From the NCBI RefSeq assembly GCF_001469875.2, contig NZ_LOPW02000010.1, positions 195,942 to 259,941 of the forward strand: a stretch of 64,000 nt of DNA. Reading direction: 5' to 3'. A program made the translations under genes and the position numbers. Under the pieces are notes generated by a model. The model did no database searches, had not been told where the DNA came from, and worked only from the letters and a program-made list of their open reading frames with translations. This DNA comes from Haloferax marisrubri (GTDB lineage: Archaea > Halobacteriota > Halobacteria > Halobacteriales > Haloferacaceae). Below are positions 8,805 through 17,741 of this stretch, in pieces (position 1 is the first letter of the stretch; each line of letters begins with the position of its first letter).

Positions 8805-8824
8805 TGAGAAGTGGTTGGTCGCGT

Positions 8825-10789
8825 TCAGTCGTCCGCGGGGGCAGCGCCGCCCTCGGCCTGCTGCTTCGTGAGGGGGAGCTTGCCGCCGGCGGTGAGGATA
8901 CGACGCTCGCGCTCGGAGGCGTGCAGGTTCGCCGTCGCTTCCCAGTCGTCGTTCACGCGGATGGTGAACTCTTCCTGGCCGGATTCGACGGCTTCGGCAA
9001 CGTCGTCGACGATTTCGACGTCGTCGCCCTGCTCGATCTTCTCGTACGTCTCCTCGTCGATGGCGAGGGGGACGATACCGAAGTTGAACAGGTTCGCCTT
9101 GTGGATGCGAGCGAACGACTGCGCGAGGACCGCCTCGATGCCGAGGTACATCGGACACATCGCGGCGTGTTCGCGGGAGGAACCCTGACCGTAGTTCTCG
9201 CCCGCGACGAGGACGCCGGTGCCGGCGTCTTTGGCGCGCTGGGCGAACGTCTCGTCGACGCGCGAGAGCGTGAAGTCCGAGAGGCGCTCGATGTTCGAGC
9301 GGAACTTGAGGATGTCGGACGTCGCCGGGATGATGTGGTCGGTCGTGATGTTGTCCTCCATCTTCAGGAGGGTCTCACCCGAGATATCGGAGCCGAGGGG
9401 GTCCTGCAGGGGAACCTCGCCGATGTTCGGGCCCTTGATGAGCTCGTCGTCGATGGCGTCTTCGGCGTAGATGAGGTCCGTCTTCGAGCCGTCGTACTTG
9501 TCGGGGAGTTCGACGCCGGGGGCGTCGAGGCCGAGTTCGTCGGCGAGGTCGCGCGGGTCGACGATTTCGCCCTTGAGCGCCGCGGCGGCGGCGACCTGCG
9601 GCGAGCAGAGGTAGACGTTGTCGTCTTCGATGCCCGAGCGGCCCTCGAAGTTGCGGTTGAAGGTGCGCAGCGAGACGGAGTCGGAGGCGGGGACGTGGCC
9701 GATACCGATACACGGGCCACAGGTCGCCTCGGAGACGTTGACGCCGGCCGCCATCATCTCAGCCGTCCAGCCCTCGCGGGCGAGCATCTCGCCGGCCTGC
9801 TTCGAACCGGGCGCGACGATCATCTCGAGGTGCTTTGCGACTTCCTGGTCCTTGACCATCTTCGCGGCCGGGAGGACGTCCTCGTAGCCGCCGTTGGTAC
9901 AGGAACCGACGAGGACCTGCTCGACCTTCTCGCCGGCGACTTCGCGGACCGGCACCACGTTGTCGGGCATCGACGGGCAGGCGATGAGCGGTTCGAGCTC
10001 GCTGAGGTCGATGACGATTTCGTCGGCGTACTCGGCGTCGTCGTCGGCCGTCAGCTCGACGTACTCGTCGCCGCGGCCCTGGCGCTCGAGGTAGTCCTTG
10101 GTCTTCTCGTCGGTCTCGAAGAGCGACGAGGTGGCACCGAGCTCGGTCCCCATGTTGGTGATGGTGGTTCGCTCGGGCACGGTGAGCGATTCAGCACCGG
10201 GGCCGGTGTACTCGAACACCTTGCCGACGCCGCCCTTGACGGTCTCGCGGCGGAGCATCTCGAGGATGACGTCCTTCGCGGAGGACCACTCGGGGAGTTC
10301 GCCTTCGAGGCGGACGTTCACGACTTCCGGCATCTCGACGTAGTACGCGCCGCCGCCCATGGCGACAGCGATGTCGAGGCCACCGGCACCGATGGCGAGC
10401 TGGCCGAGGCCGCCGGGGGTCGGCGTGTGAGAGTCCGAGCCGAGGAGCGTCTTGCCGGGCGCGGCGAAGTTCTCCTTGTGGACGTTGTGGCAGATACCGT
10501 TACCGGGGCGGGAGAAGTGGGCACCATATGTCCCGGCCGCGGAACGGAGGAAGCGGTGGTCGTCCGTGTTCTTGAAGTCGAACTGGTAGGTCTGGTGGTC
10601 GCAGTACTGGGCCGCGAGTTCGGTCTGGGCCTCGTCGAGGTCGAGTGCCTCGAACTGGAGCCAGACCATCGTCCCGGTCGTGTCCTGCATCAGAACTTGG
10701 TCGATTTCGATTCCAATCTCCTCTCCGGGGGTGAGGTCACCCTCGACGAGGTGGTCCGAGAGAATCTTTTCCGTGAGCGTCTGTCCCAT
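8825..10789 (-). CDS. acn: Aconitate hydratase
   Basis: 654 aa. This TCA and glyoxylate-cycle enzyme interconverts citrate and isocitrate. Visible features are the aconitase signature GSDSHTPTPGGLGQLAIGAG at about residue 137; the first iron-sulfur Cys in VGSCTNGGYEDV; the Cys pair CGPCIGIGH that completes the 4Fe-4S site; and the swivel-domain GENYGQGSSREHAAM substrate-binding segment. The length fits the shorter mitochondrial-type aconitases rather than the ~890-aa AcnA/IRP type. The start has a TATA box about 27-33 nt upstream, and a perfect 7-bp inverted repeat lies just beyond the box. Its product feeds isocitrate lyase, encoded elsewhere in this window. Confidence 0.95.
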   Translation of the reverse strand: MGQTLTEKILSDHLVEGDLTPGEEIGIEIDQVLMQDTTGTMVWLQFEALDLDEAQTELAAQYCDHQTYQFDFKNTDDHRFLRSAAGTYGAHFSRPGNGICHNVHKENFAAPGKTLLGSDSHTPTPGGLGQLAIGAGGLDIAVAMGGGAYYVEMPEVVNVRLEGELPEWSSAKDVILEMLRRETVKGGVGKVFEYTGPGAESLTVPERTTITNMGTELGATSSLFETDEKTKDYLERQGRGDEYVELTADDDAEYADEIVIDLSELEPLIACPSMPDNVVPVREVAGEKVEQVLVGSCTNGGYEDVLPAAKMVKDQEVAKHLEMIVAPGSKQAGEMLAREGWTAEMMAAGVNVSEATCGPCIGIGHVPASDSVSLRTFNRNFEGRSGIEDDNVYLCSPQVAAAAALKGEIVDPRDLADELGLDAPGVELPDKYDGSKTDLIYAEDAIDDELIKGPNIGEVPLQDPLGSDISGETLLKMEDNITTDHIIPATSDILKFRSNIERLSDFTLSRVDETFAQRAKDAGTGVLVAGENYGQGSSREHAAMCPMYLGIEAVLAQSFARIHKANLFNFGIVPLAIDEETYEKIEQGDDVEIVDDVAEAVESGQEEFTIRVNDDWEATANLHASERERRILTAGGKLPLTKQQAEGGAAPADD

Positions 10790-10814
10790 AACACCCGAAC
10801 CTCGATGGTCCTCG

Positions 10815-10823
10815 GATATAAAT
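10815..10823 (-). promoter_or_regulatory. acn: TATA box of acn
   Basis: Minus-strand ATTTATATC sits about 27-33 nt before the ATG at 10789, predicting a leaderless or nearly leaderless mRNA. Confidence 0.6.
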
Positions 10824-10836
10824 CCCGCGTACTTCC

Positions 10837-10859
10837 CTATCTTCGAACGTGAAAGATAG
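10837..10859. promoter_or_regulatory. Perfect 7-bp inverted repeat upstream of the acn TATA box
   Basis: CTATCTT at 10837-10843 and AAGATAG at 10853-10859 flank a 9-bp spacer. The site lies about 13 bp beyond the TATA box, where an activator or a BRE-blocking repressor could bind. It could also serve a promoter reading the other way toward the dUTPase gene, but that gene starts 200 bp later. Confidence 0.4.
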
Positions 10860-11060
10860 CGCTGTCTCGGGGTTTGTAGCGTCTAAGGGCCATTAAACTC
10901 CTTGTTGGTTCTCCCATGTGACTTGTCACCGCGGGGGGCGTCACCGCCCCAAACGGAGAGTGATTTCGACTCCGTCGCGGCCCCGAACGCGGGGGGATGT
11001 GTGGGGGTGACGCCGGCCGAGGTCCGGCACAGTTTTGCGCCCGCTAAACAGGGTTCGGAT

Positions 11061-11534
11061 ATGCACCGCGCTGGCTCGTTCGTCGCACAGCACATCTCGC
11101 CGGTCACGGCCGAACAGGTCCAACCCAACGGCGTCGACCTGACGCTCGAAGCGGTCCTCGAACAGGTCGAACCGGGTCGCCTCGGCCGCGAGGGAAAGAC
11201 CGTCGGCGAGCGCCGCGCCCTCGATTTCGCCGACCCGGACACCGAGACGTACCGACTCGACCCCGGCGGGTACGTCCTCCAGTACGCCGAGACGGTCCAC
11301 ATCCCGGAAGACCACGTCGGCTTCATCTACCCGCGGTCGTCGCTCATGCGGAACTCCTGTATGCTGAACACGGCGGTCTGGGACGCCGGCTACGAGGGGA
11401 AAGGCGAGGGACTCCTACAGGTCCACCACCCCGTCGAACTCGAACGCGGCGCGCGCGTCGCCCAAATCGTCCTCGCGGACGCGACCCACGACGAGACGTA
11501 CGACGGGAGCTATCAGGGTGAGCGGACCCGCTGA
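11061..11534 (+). CDS. dut: dUTPase/dCTP deaminase-family nucleotide hydrolase
   Basis: 157 aa. The gene belongs to the dCTP deaminase/dUTPase trimer fold and removes dUTP or makes dUMP precursors. Motifs: VQPNGVDLTLE (motif 1), GYVLQYAETVHIPEDHVGFI, YPRSSLMRNSCML (the SSLMR substrate motif), TAVWDAGYEGKGEG and ARVAQIVLAD. I chose the ATG at 11061 because it begins the conserved MHRAGSFVAQHISP segment and follows a short gap; upstream in-frame sequence is not conserved in composition. Deaminase versus pure dUTPase activity cannot be decided by eye. In the haloarchaea I know, this gene is annotated as deoxyuridine triphosphatase and sits beside a proteasomal ATPase gene, as here. Confidence 0.8.
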   Translation: MHRAGSFVAQHISPVTAEQVQPNGVDLTLEAVLEQVEPGRLGREGKTVGERRALDFADPDTETYRLDPGGYVLQYAETVHIPEDHVGFIYPRSSLMRNSCMLNTAVWDAGYEGKGEGLLQVHHPVELERGARVAQIVLADATHDETYDGSYQGERTR

Positions 11535-11939
11535 CGGCCGTCGGTCTGTCGGTCCCGCGGACGGTCGCCCGCCTGATAATACCGGATGAATACCGACATG
11601 CCGATTTACGGGACGTTCTCGGCGATGACGAATTCCTTTCAAGTCGGTGGGCGTCGTATCTGTTATCGCGGAGGGCACGTCGGGCCGAAACGAGGGGCGA
11701 CCTGTACACACCGAACCTCCGCAACTTCCTCCTTCCACATCTTCGTCTCCGTTGCTTCACGCGTTTCCTGCGCCCTGCACGCTTCCAGCGAGCACCGGCG
11801 TCGCTCTGCCGGCACCTGATTCGCCGCCGAAACACGGGCTCGCGGGGCCGCCGTCACCTAAAGTCGCTTCGAGTACTGCACTCGGGTTCTCTGACCCAAA
11901 GGCACATTTACGCGCATGCCTAAGTGTGGCCAATCACTG
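11535..11939. other. 405-bp gene-free interval before panB
   Basis: No coding region can be supported. The longest open frames have base composition and residue content (many Cys, His, Ser) unlike the acidic haloarchaeal proteome. The GC content is lower than in the flanking genes. The 3' end contains the panB promoter (ACATTTAC near 11903-11910). Such a long leader-side region could hold a small RNA or upstream regulatory sites, but nothing specific is visible. Confidence 0.4.
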
Positions 11940-13178
11940 ATGTCACGGAGTCCATCTCTCCCGGAACGTCCTCATCTCGATCTGGACCCCGAGATGTCGG
12001 ATGCAGAGCGCCTCTCTGCACTCCGCCAGCACTTCGAACGCATGGTCGACGTCAACCGCGAACTCGACCAGCGGCTCCAGAACGCCGATGACCGCCACGC
12101 CGAGTTAGTCGACGAAGTCGACCAGATGAAAGCGCGCAACGAGGCCCTGAAGACGGCCTCGTACTACATCGCCACGGTCGAGGAGCTGACCGACGACGGC
12201 GTCATCATCAAGCAGCACGGCAACAACCAAGAGGTCCTGACCGAGTTCGCACCGACCCTGAACATCGACGACATCGAGCCCGGCGACCGCGTCGCCATCA
12301 ACGACTCGTTCGCCGTCCAGACCGTCCTCGACGACGAGACGGACGCGCGGGCGCAGGCGATGGAGGTCGTCGAGTCGCCGACGGTCACCTACGACGACAT
12401 CGGCGGCATCGACGAGCAGGTCCGCGAGGTCCGCGAGGCGGTCGAACAGCCCCTCGAGAACCCCGAGATGTTCGAGGAAGTCGGCATCGACCCGCCCGCG
12501 GGCGTGCTCCTGTACGGCCCGCCGGGCACGGGGAAGACGATGCTCGCCAAGGCCGTCGCCAACGAGACCAACGCCTCGTTCATCAAGATGGCCGGCTCCG
12601 AACTCGTCCAGAAGTTCATCGGCGAGGGCGCGCGACTCGTCCGCGACCTGTTCAAGCTCGCCGCCGAGCGCGAACCGGTGGTCATCTTCATCGACGAAAT
12701 CGACGCCGTCGCCTCGAAGCGCACGGACTCGAAGACCTCCGGCGACGCCGAGGTCCAGCGCACGATGATGCAGCTCCTCTCGGAGATGGACGGCTTCGAC
12801 GACCGCGGCGACATCCGCATCATCGCGGCGACGAACCGCTTCGACATGCTCGACGAGGCCATCCTTCGCCCGGGCCGGTTCGACCGCCTCATCGAGGTCC
12901 CCAAGCCCGCCGTCGAGGGCCGCCGCCGCATCCTCGACATCCACACCCGCGACATGAACGTCGCCGACGACGTGGACCTCGACTCGCTCGCCGAGGAACT
13001 CGACGACTACTCCGGCGCGGACATCGCGTCGCTCACCACCGAGGCCGGGATGTTCGCCATCCGCGACGGCCGGACCGAGGTGACGGGCGCGGACTTCGAC
13101 GCCGCCCACGAGAAGCTCTCGAACGTCGAAGAGTCCGGCACCGGTCCCATCTCGGGCTTCACGGACTACCAGTACTGA
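11940..13178 (+). CDS. panB: Proteasome-activating nucleotidase PanB
   Basis: 412 aa, the size of Haloferax PanB. It is a AAA+ ATPase that unfolds substrates and feeds them to the 20S proteasome. Order: N-terminal coiled coil at about 15-75; OB domain at about 75-135 (GVIIKQHGNNQEVLTEFAP); Walker A GPPGTGKTM at about 190; Walker B VVIFIDEIDAVAS; second region of homology IRIIAATNRFDMLDEAILRP, followed by GRFDR with the Arg fingers; and the C-terminal helical domain. It matches PanB rather than PanA by its N-terminus (SRSPSLPERPHLDLDP). I use the ATG at 11940; another in-frame ATG at 11916 is too close to the TATA-like ACATTTAC. The C-terminus ends YQY, not the canonical HbYX. Confidence 0.93.
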   Translation: MSRSPSLPERPHLDLDPEMSDAERLSALRQHFERMVDVNRELDQRLQNADDRHAELVDEVDQMKARNEALKTASYYIATVEELTDDGVIIKQHGNNQEVLTEFAPTLNIDDIEPGDRVAINDSFAVQTVLDDETDARAQAMEVVESPTVTYDDIGGIDEQVREVREAVEQPLENPEMFEEVGIDPPAGVLLYGPPGTGKTMLAKAVANETNASFIKMAGSELVQKFIGEGARLVRDLFKLAAEREPVVIFIDEIDAVASKRTDSKTSGDAEVQRTMMQLLSEMDGFDDRGDIRIIAATNRFDMLDEAILRPGRFDRLIEVPKPAVEGRRRILDIHTRDMNVADDVDLDSLAEELDDYSGADIASLTTEAGMFAIRDGRTEVTGADFDAAHEKLSNVEESGTGPISGFTDYQY

Positions 13179-13286
13179 GGTCGGTTGCCCGGGACCGCGT
13201 CGGCGGTGGCCGTCGTCGCTCTCACTCCCCGGCTTTCGAGCGCCGCTATTCGTAACCCCCTTTTCCGCCGCCGCGAGAGTTCGGAC

Positions 13287-13760
13287 ATGAACACGATTCG
13301 CGTCGTCCGCGGGGTCGGCACCGCCCCAACCGAGATGGCGTCGTACGACGCCGCGCTCGCCGCCGCAAACGTCCACAACTACAACCTCGTCGCCGTCTCC
13401 TCGGTGGTCCCCGCCGACGCGACCGTCGAGGCGGTCGACGTGGCTCCAGACCTCGGTCCCGCCGGTAACCGACTGACCGTGGTGCAGGCCCGCGAGACCA
13501 CCTCGACGCCCGGCGAGACGGCCGTCGCCGGCCTCGGCTGGGCGACCGGCTCCGGTCCCGGCCTGTTCTACGAGGCCTCCGGCACCGACGAAGCGAGCGT
13601 CCGCGCGGCCGTCCTCGACGGACTCGAAGCGGGCCGGAACCTCCGCGAGTGGTCCTTCGACGACGAGGAGGTCGCGCTCACGACCGGCACCCACGAGGGA
13701 GACGGCTACACCACCGCCGTCACGGTCGCGGCCTACGGGCAGAGCGAATCTATCTTCTGA
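13287..13760 (+). CDS. pdaD: Pyruvoyl-dependent arginine decarboxylase
   Basis: 157 aa. PdaD converts arginine to agmatine, used in archaeal polyamine (agmatine) and agmatidine supply. The proenzyme cleaves itself between two serines to make the pyruvoyl group; here the pair is S38-S39 in LVAVSSVVPADA. The rest matches the family: MNTIRVVRGVGTAPTEMASY at the start, AVAGLGWATGSGPGLFYEAS in the middle and YTTAVTVAAYGQSE at the end. The start at 13287 gives the exact conserved N-terminus. It is followed after about 50 bases by a histidine kinase gene on the same strand, probably unrelated. Confidence 0.9.
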   Translation: MNTIRVVRGVGTAPTEMASYDAALAAANVHNYNLVAVSSVVPADATVEAVDVAPDLGPAGNRLTVVQARETTSTPGETAVAGLGWATGSGPGLFYEASGTDEASVRAAVLDGLEAGRNLREWSFDDEEVALTTGTHEGDGYTTAVTVAAYGQSESIF

Positions 13761-13813
13761 CGGCCCCTGCGCTGACCGACGGACTCATCAGCTGTTGTGA
13801 GTATCTCTCCGCC

Positions 13814-14698
13814 ATGAGTGGAGACGCGCCGTTCGACCTGTCCCCGAGGCGAGTGGCGCTCATCTACGCCGGCTTCGGCTTTCTGTGGGTCGCGACGAGC
13901 GACAGTCTCGTAGAGGGACTCCCTAACCACGAGCTCATCCAGACGGCGAAGGGATGGCTGTTCGTCGGCCTCTCGGCGCTGTTGGTGTACGCCCTCGTCA
14001 ACCGGAGTCAGTCCAAACTGAACCGGACCTCCGAGCAACTGGAGTCGACGCTCGCGCACACGAGCGTTCTCCACCGAATCCTGAGACACGACATCAGGAA
14101 CGCCTGCACCGCCATCCTCGGCTACGCCGAACTCGTCGAACCGAAGGACGACGCGGCGTCGAACACCGAGCCCGTCGAGGCGATTCGAGAGCGGGCGAAC
14201 CGGCTGGTCGAGGTGAGCGACGAGGTCGCACTCCTCCGGACCGTCGAACTCGCGGAGGGGAACGAAGTCGATGTCGACCTCTCCTGTGCGGTCACAGACG
14301 CCGTCGAGGACCTCGAAATGGAGTACCCGGCGGTGCAGGTCTCGGTCGCCTCGCCGGAGACGCTCGTCGTGCGGGCGCATCCGGCGCTCCCGCGGAGCAT
14401 CGCCGAACTGCTCGACAACGCCGTCGTCCACGCCGACTGCGACGAACCGGAGGTTCACGTCGGCGTCTGGCAACTCGGCGAGGTCGTCGGCGTGACCGTC
14501 TCCGACAACGGTCCCGGCATCCCGGACGCCGAACGCGACGCCCTCCTGTCTGGGACGGAGACGCCGCTTTCGCACACCAGCGGCGTCGGCCTCTGGCTCG
14601 TCCGCGCCATCGTCGACGCCTCCGGCGGGTCGCTGGACATCTCGAAGCCGAAGGCCCACGGCACCGTCGTCACCGTCTCGCTCCCGCGACCGGCCTGA
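13814..14698 (+). CDS. Membrane histidine kinase with two transmembrane helices
   Basis: 294 aa. Two membrane helices at about 14-30 and 44-63 form a small sensor region with almost no outside loop. A coiled linker leads to the dimerisation domain with phospho-acceptor His92 in ILRHDIRNACTAILGYAEL. The ATPase domain follows: N box ELLDNAVVHA at about 198-207, G1 box VSDNGPGIPDAERD at about 229, G2 box GVGLWLVRAI at about 257. There is no PAS or receiver domain, and no response regulator is adjacent, so its partner is unknown. The input is probably a membrane or lipid-phase signal. The start at 13814 places the first conserved residues right at the N-terminus. Confidence 0.88.
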   Translation: MSGDAPFDLSPRRVALIYAGFGFLWVATSDSLVEGLPNHELIQTAKGWLFVGLSALLVYALVNRSQSKLNRTSEQLESTLAHTSVLHRILRHDIRNACTAILGYAELVEPKDDAASNTEPVEAIRERANRLVEVSDEVALLRTVELAEGNEVDVDLSCAVTDAVEDLEMEYPAVQVSVASPETLVVRAHPALPRSIAELLDNAVVHADCDEPEVHVGVWQLGEVVGVTVSDNGPGIPDAERDALLSGTETPLSHTSGVGLWLVRAIVDASGGSLDISKPKAHGTVVTVSLPRPA

Positions 14699-14796
14699 CG
14701 GCGGCGTCACGGCGCGGCCAGTCGGTTTCGGTTCCCTCACCGCCTTGCCGACCGACGACGGCTTTTTACACGTCCTTCCCGTATCGCAGACGACTG

Positions 14797-15180
14797 ATGA
14801 ACGGGAACAACCCATATGCGGGCGCTCCCGGCGTGGCTGGGGCCGGCCAGCCGTCGGCCGACCGAGAACTGACCGTCGACCAGATGGACGCACTCCGGCG
14901 GGCCGTCGCCGGCATCGTCTCGCGGACGGAGTCGTACCTCCCCGAGGGGTTCGCCGTCGGCTCGGAGCTCTCGACCGGGGCGAACGGACCGCTGGCGACC
15001 GTGGCCGTCCACCCGCCGGTCGGCCACCCCGTCAGCGCCGGTTTCTCGCCGGACGCCGACGACCTCGACGCCGGACTCACCGACGAGGACCGCAACGAGG
15101 TCGCCCGCGGGCTCGCCGCCAGCGCGGCGTTTCAGGTGATGAGCGCCGTCGGCGACGACCTCACGCCCGCCGCGCGGTAA
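14797..15180 (+). CDS. DUF5811 family protein
   Basis: 127 aa haloarchaeal conserved protein. It has a Gly/Asn/Pro-rich N-terminus (MNGNNPYAGAPG), a helix (LTVDQMDALRRAVAGIVSRT), a beta-rich centre (EGFAVGSELSTGANGPLATV, then AVHPPVGHPVSAGFSPD) and a C-terminal helix (DRNEVARGLAASAAFQVMSA). I recognise it as DUF5811; no function is known. It has its own promoter (TTTTTACA at about 14763) 27 nt before the ATG. Confidence 0.72.
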   Translation: MNGNNPYAGAPGVAGAGQPSADRELTVDQMDALRRAVAGIVSRTESYLPEGFAVGSELSTGANGPLATVAVHPPVGHPVSAGFSPDADDLDAGLTDEDRNEVARGLAASAAFQVMSAVGDDLTPAAR

Positions 15181-15350
15181 CCCCGACCGACCCCCGTCGC
15201 CGCCGGGGTCCGAGTGGCGACTGACGCGCGGTTGCGACCTGCCGGCCGATTTCTCTCCGTCGTTCCTCGTGTCCTGTGTTTCGTCGCCGAGTTCTCTCGT
15301 CACTTCAGAACGAGAACAATACACTTCACGGAGGCGGTCGAAAGGGAAGT

Positions 15351-15512
15351 ATGGTTTCGATTTTCGACTACGCGGACGAGATTGGTCCGACGACGCTCAT
15401 CATCGTCGGCTTCCTGCTGTTTGTCTTCCCCGAACCGGCGACTTCGGCTCTCGGCGCGGGACTGATGCTGTTCGGCGCGGCGTACTGGTTCTGGGAGTGG
15501 AACCGTCCCTGA
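15351..15512 (+). CDS. Small membrane protein, 53 aa
   Basis: Two hydrophobic helices (LIIVGFLLFVFPEPATSALG and GLMLFGAAYWFWEW) joined by a Pro-rich turn, after a short amphipathic N-terminus (MVSIFDYADEIG). A purine-rich stretch (aaagggaagt) sits just before the ATG. Codon usage (high third-position GC) fits a real gene. It resembles small two-helix membrane proteins widespread in haloarchaea, with no known role. The ATG at 15351 is preferred to an in-frame codon at 15276, which would add a basic, non-haloarchaeal N-terminus. Confidence 0.65.
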   Translation: MVSIFDYADEIGPTTLIIVGFLLFVFPEPATSALGAGLMLFGAAYWFWEWNRP

Positions 15513-15541
15513 GCGGACCCGAGCGAGCGAGTGACTCCGGC

Positions 15542-15865
15542 TTAGACGCTCCCGCGACGGCGGTTTCGACTGTCGTCGTCGCGGACGCGAGACGTAACGC
15601 CGTCGAGTGGGACGTCGGTCTCGGCGGTCGTCCCCGACCCACCGGCCGGACCGGGCACCGACCGCGGCGTCGCAACGAACAACCCGTAGGCGAGCACGGC
15701 CGCGGAGACGAGGCCGCTCGTTCCCACGACGAGCGAGAGCGGGAGCGGCGAGAACGTGCCGACCGCCGTCCCGACGAGAAGTGGGAGCGGCAATGTCGCG
15801 AGGATGGCGTCGTACCGCGTCGCTTCCGAGACGATGCTGTCGCTATGGGGTGTTCGTGTGCGCAT
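15542..15865 (-). CDS. Small membrane protein with two transmembrane helices
   Basis: 107 aa from ATG at 15865 (a GTG at 15877 would add four residues). Two hydrophobic segments (ILATLPLPLLVGTAVGTF and LVVGTSGLVSAAVLAYGLFV) are followed by a polar, basic tail. An AT-rich TATA-like segment (around 15893-15905 on the minus strand) lies upstream. It is convergent with the 53-aa membrane protein gene, ending 29 bases from it. I do not recognise the family; conservation in other haloarchaea would settle whether the long tail is real. Confidence 0.6.
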   Translation of the reverse strand: MRTRTPHSDSIVSEATRYDAILATLPLPLLVGTAVGTFSPLPLSLVVGTSGLVSAAVLAYGLFVATPRSVPGPAGGSGTTAETDVPLDGVTSRVRDDDSRNRRRGSV

Positions 15866-15938
15866 GATACCACTCACAGACGAGTATGAACGTCTAAATA
15901 TTAGTTATTTCGCCGGACGTGACGGCCCCGCGGGTCGC

Positions 15939-17741
15939 CTACTTCCCCCAGAAGGGGTCGCGCCGGCGGTGCTTTTCGAGGTAGCCCGACAGCGCTTCCA
16001 GTTCGTCGGTGGGGATGTCGTCGCGGAGTTCCTGTTCGAGAATCTTCGCGTGCTTTTCGGGGAGTTCGATCCAGAGCTCGTCGCCCTCGTCTATCTGCCG
16101 GCCGACCGTCGGGCCGTCGATGGCGACGCTGACGCGCGACCCCGCGCGGGCGCTCGACACGTCCTCGCCGTTCTCTTGGATGCCCGAGAGCTGGCCGACG
16201 CGGTTGGCCTCGCCGTCTTCCCACTTCACGACGTTCATGTTGTTCTTGATGGTCCCGGACATGACTTCGACGCCGACGACGGCGGGGTTGTTCTGCCGGA
16301 AGACGTGGTCCTGAAGGATGCGGAAGCGACACGGGCGGACGATTTTGTCGAGAATCGTCTCCTGTTGGGCGCGCTTCATCTCGTTGACGTGGTCTTCGTA
16401 CTCCTCGACGAGCTGATAGATAACGTCGTCTTCGAACAGTTTCACGTCGTTCTTGTCGAGTTCGGCCTCGGCGTTCGAGAGCACGTCCACGTTGAACCCG
16501 AGGATGACCTTGTGTTCGGGTTCGCGGGCGGTCGAGGCGACGGCCACGTCGCGCGGAGCCACGTCGCCGACCTCGGCGCGGAGGATGGGGACCTCGGCCT
16601 CCTGTAAGGCGTTCGCCATGGCTTCGAGGCTGCCGAGCGTGTCGGCCTTGACGACGACGCCCTCCTCTTCGGTCGTGACTTCGATGTCGGCGAGTTCGGC
16701 TTCGACCTCGCGGATGACCTCGTCGAGGTCGCGGTCGCCGACGACGCGGACCGGCGCGCCGGCCATCGCGTCTTCGAGGTCGGGCGCGGCGATTTTCACA
16801 CCCGCCGCGGCGCGGACCTCGTCGACCTTGTCGAACCGCTTTTCGGTGCGAATCTCGGCGTTCGGTCGGGGCTGGAGGAGCGCGCGGACCTCGGTGACGA
16901 TGGGGTCGTTCGCGCCGCCGACGACGACGGTGTCGCCCGCGCGAATCGTCCCGTCGTAGAGGACCACGTCGAGGGTCGCGCCGAAGCCGCGTTCCTCCTT
17001 GACTTCGAGGACCGTCCCGGAGCCGGGACCGGCCACGTCGATGGCCATCTCGTCTTTCATGTAGCGCTGGGAGAGGCCCATCAGGACGCCCAGCAGGTCC
17101 GGGATGCCCTCGCCCGTGAGCGCGGAGACGGGGACGACGCCGATGTTGGACTGGAAGTTCTGGACGCGCCAGTAGAAGTCCGAGGAGAAGCCGCGGTCGG
17201 AGAGTTCGCCGATAATCTCGTACAGTTTCTCGTCGAGTTTCGAGCGGGCGCGCTGGGACTGTTCCTCGTACGTTTTCTGGATGGGTTCCCCCTCTTGGGG
17301 GTTCCAGCCCGGCGTCGTGTCTATCTTGTTCGCGGCCACGATGAACGGCGTCCCCGTTCGTTTGAGGATGTCGATGGCTTCCTCGGTCTGCGGCTGGAAG
17401 CTGTCGTTCACGTCGACCACGAGGATGGCGATGTCGGCGAGCGCCCCGCCGCGGGAGCGGAGGGTGCTAAAGGAGTGGTGACCCGGGGTGTCGATGAACA
17501 ACAGCCCCGGGAGGTCGAAGTCCTCGGGTTTGACCAGACTGCCGGCCATCTGCGAGACGGTGTCTAAGGGGACCGCGGTCGCGCCGATGTGCTGGGTGAT
17601 GGCACCGGCCTCACCCTCGCTGACGGCGGAGCCGCGAATCTTGTCGAGAAGACTCGTCTTCCCGTGGTCCACGTGGCCGAGGACGGCCACGATGGGTGTG
17701 CGAAGCGTATCGGATTGTGACGTCGAATCAGTGTCGGACAT
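15939..17741 (-). CDS. infB: Translation initiation factor IF-2 (aIF5B)
   Basis: 600 aa, standard archaeal aIF5B length. A GTPase that joins ribosomal subunits and places the initiator tRNA. G domain: P-loop AVLGHVDHGKTSLLDKIRGS at about 19-38; switch region with TQHIGATAVP; G3 DTPGHHSF; G4 ANKID. Domain II follows (GFGATLDVVLYDGTIRAGDT), then the helical domain III and the C-terminal domain IV (PCRFRILQDHVFRQNNPAVV). No intein interrupts the P-loop, although inteins occur at this site in some archaeal IF-2 genes. It is transcribed alone, divergent from the PRC-barrel/NOB1 pair. Confidence 0.96.
   Translation of the reverse strand: MSDTDSTSQSDTLRTPIVAVLGHVDHGKTSLLDKIRGSAVSEGEAGAITQHIGATAVPLDTVSQMAGSLVKPEDFDLPGLLFIDTPGHHSFSTLRSRGGALADIAILVVDVNDSFQPQTEEAIDILKRTGTPFIVAANKIDTTPGWNPQEGEPIQKTYEEQSQRARSKLDEKLYEIIGELSDRGFSSDFYWRVQNFQSNIGVVPVSALTGEGIPDLLGVLMGLSQRYMKDEMAIDVAGPGSGTVLEVKEERGFGATLDVVLYDGTIRAGDTVVVGGANDPIVTEVRALLQPRPNAEIRTEKRFDKVDEVRAAAGVKIAAPDLEDAMAGAPVRVVGDRDLDEVIREVEAELADIEVTTEEEGVVVKADTLGSLEAMANALQEAEVPILRAEVGDVAPRDVAVASTAREPEHKVILGFNVDVLSNAEAELDKNDVKLFEDDVIYQLVEEYEDHVNEMKRAQQETILDKIVRPCRFRILQDHVFRQNNPAVVGVEVMSGTIKNNMNVVKWEDGEANRVGQLSGIQENGEDVSSARAGSRVSVAIDGPTVGRQIDEGDELWIELPEKHAKILEQELRDDIPTDELEALSGYLEKHRRRDPFWGK

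Noticed and set aside
11586-11819. Protein gene in the gap before panB
   Set aside because: Cys/His/Ser-rich product, low third-position GC and no promoter or homologous motif.
12105-13694. 529-residue frame opposite panB and pdaD
   Set aside because: Antisense of two certain genes; Asp/Val/Gly-rich composition comes from the complementary codon pattern.
17650-17741. Intein in IF-2
   Set aside because: The P-loop region is continuous and the protein has standard length.
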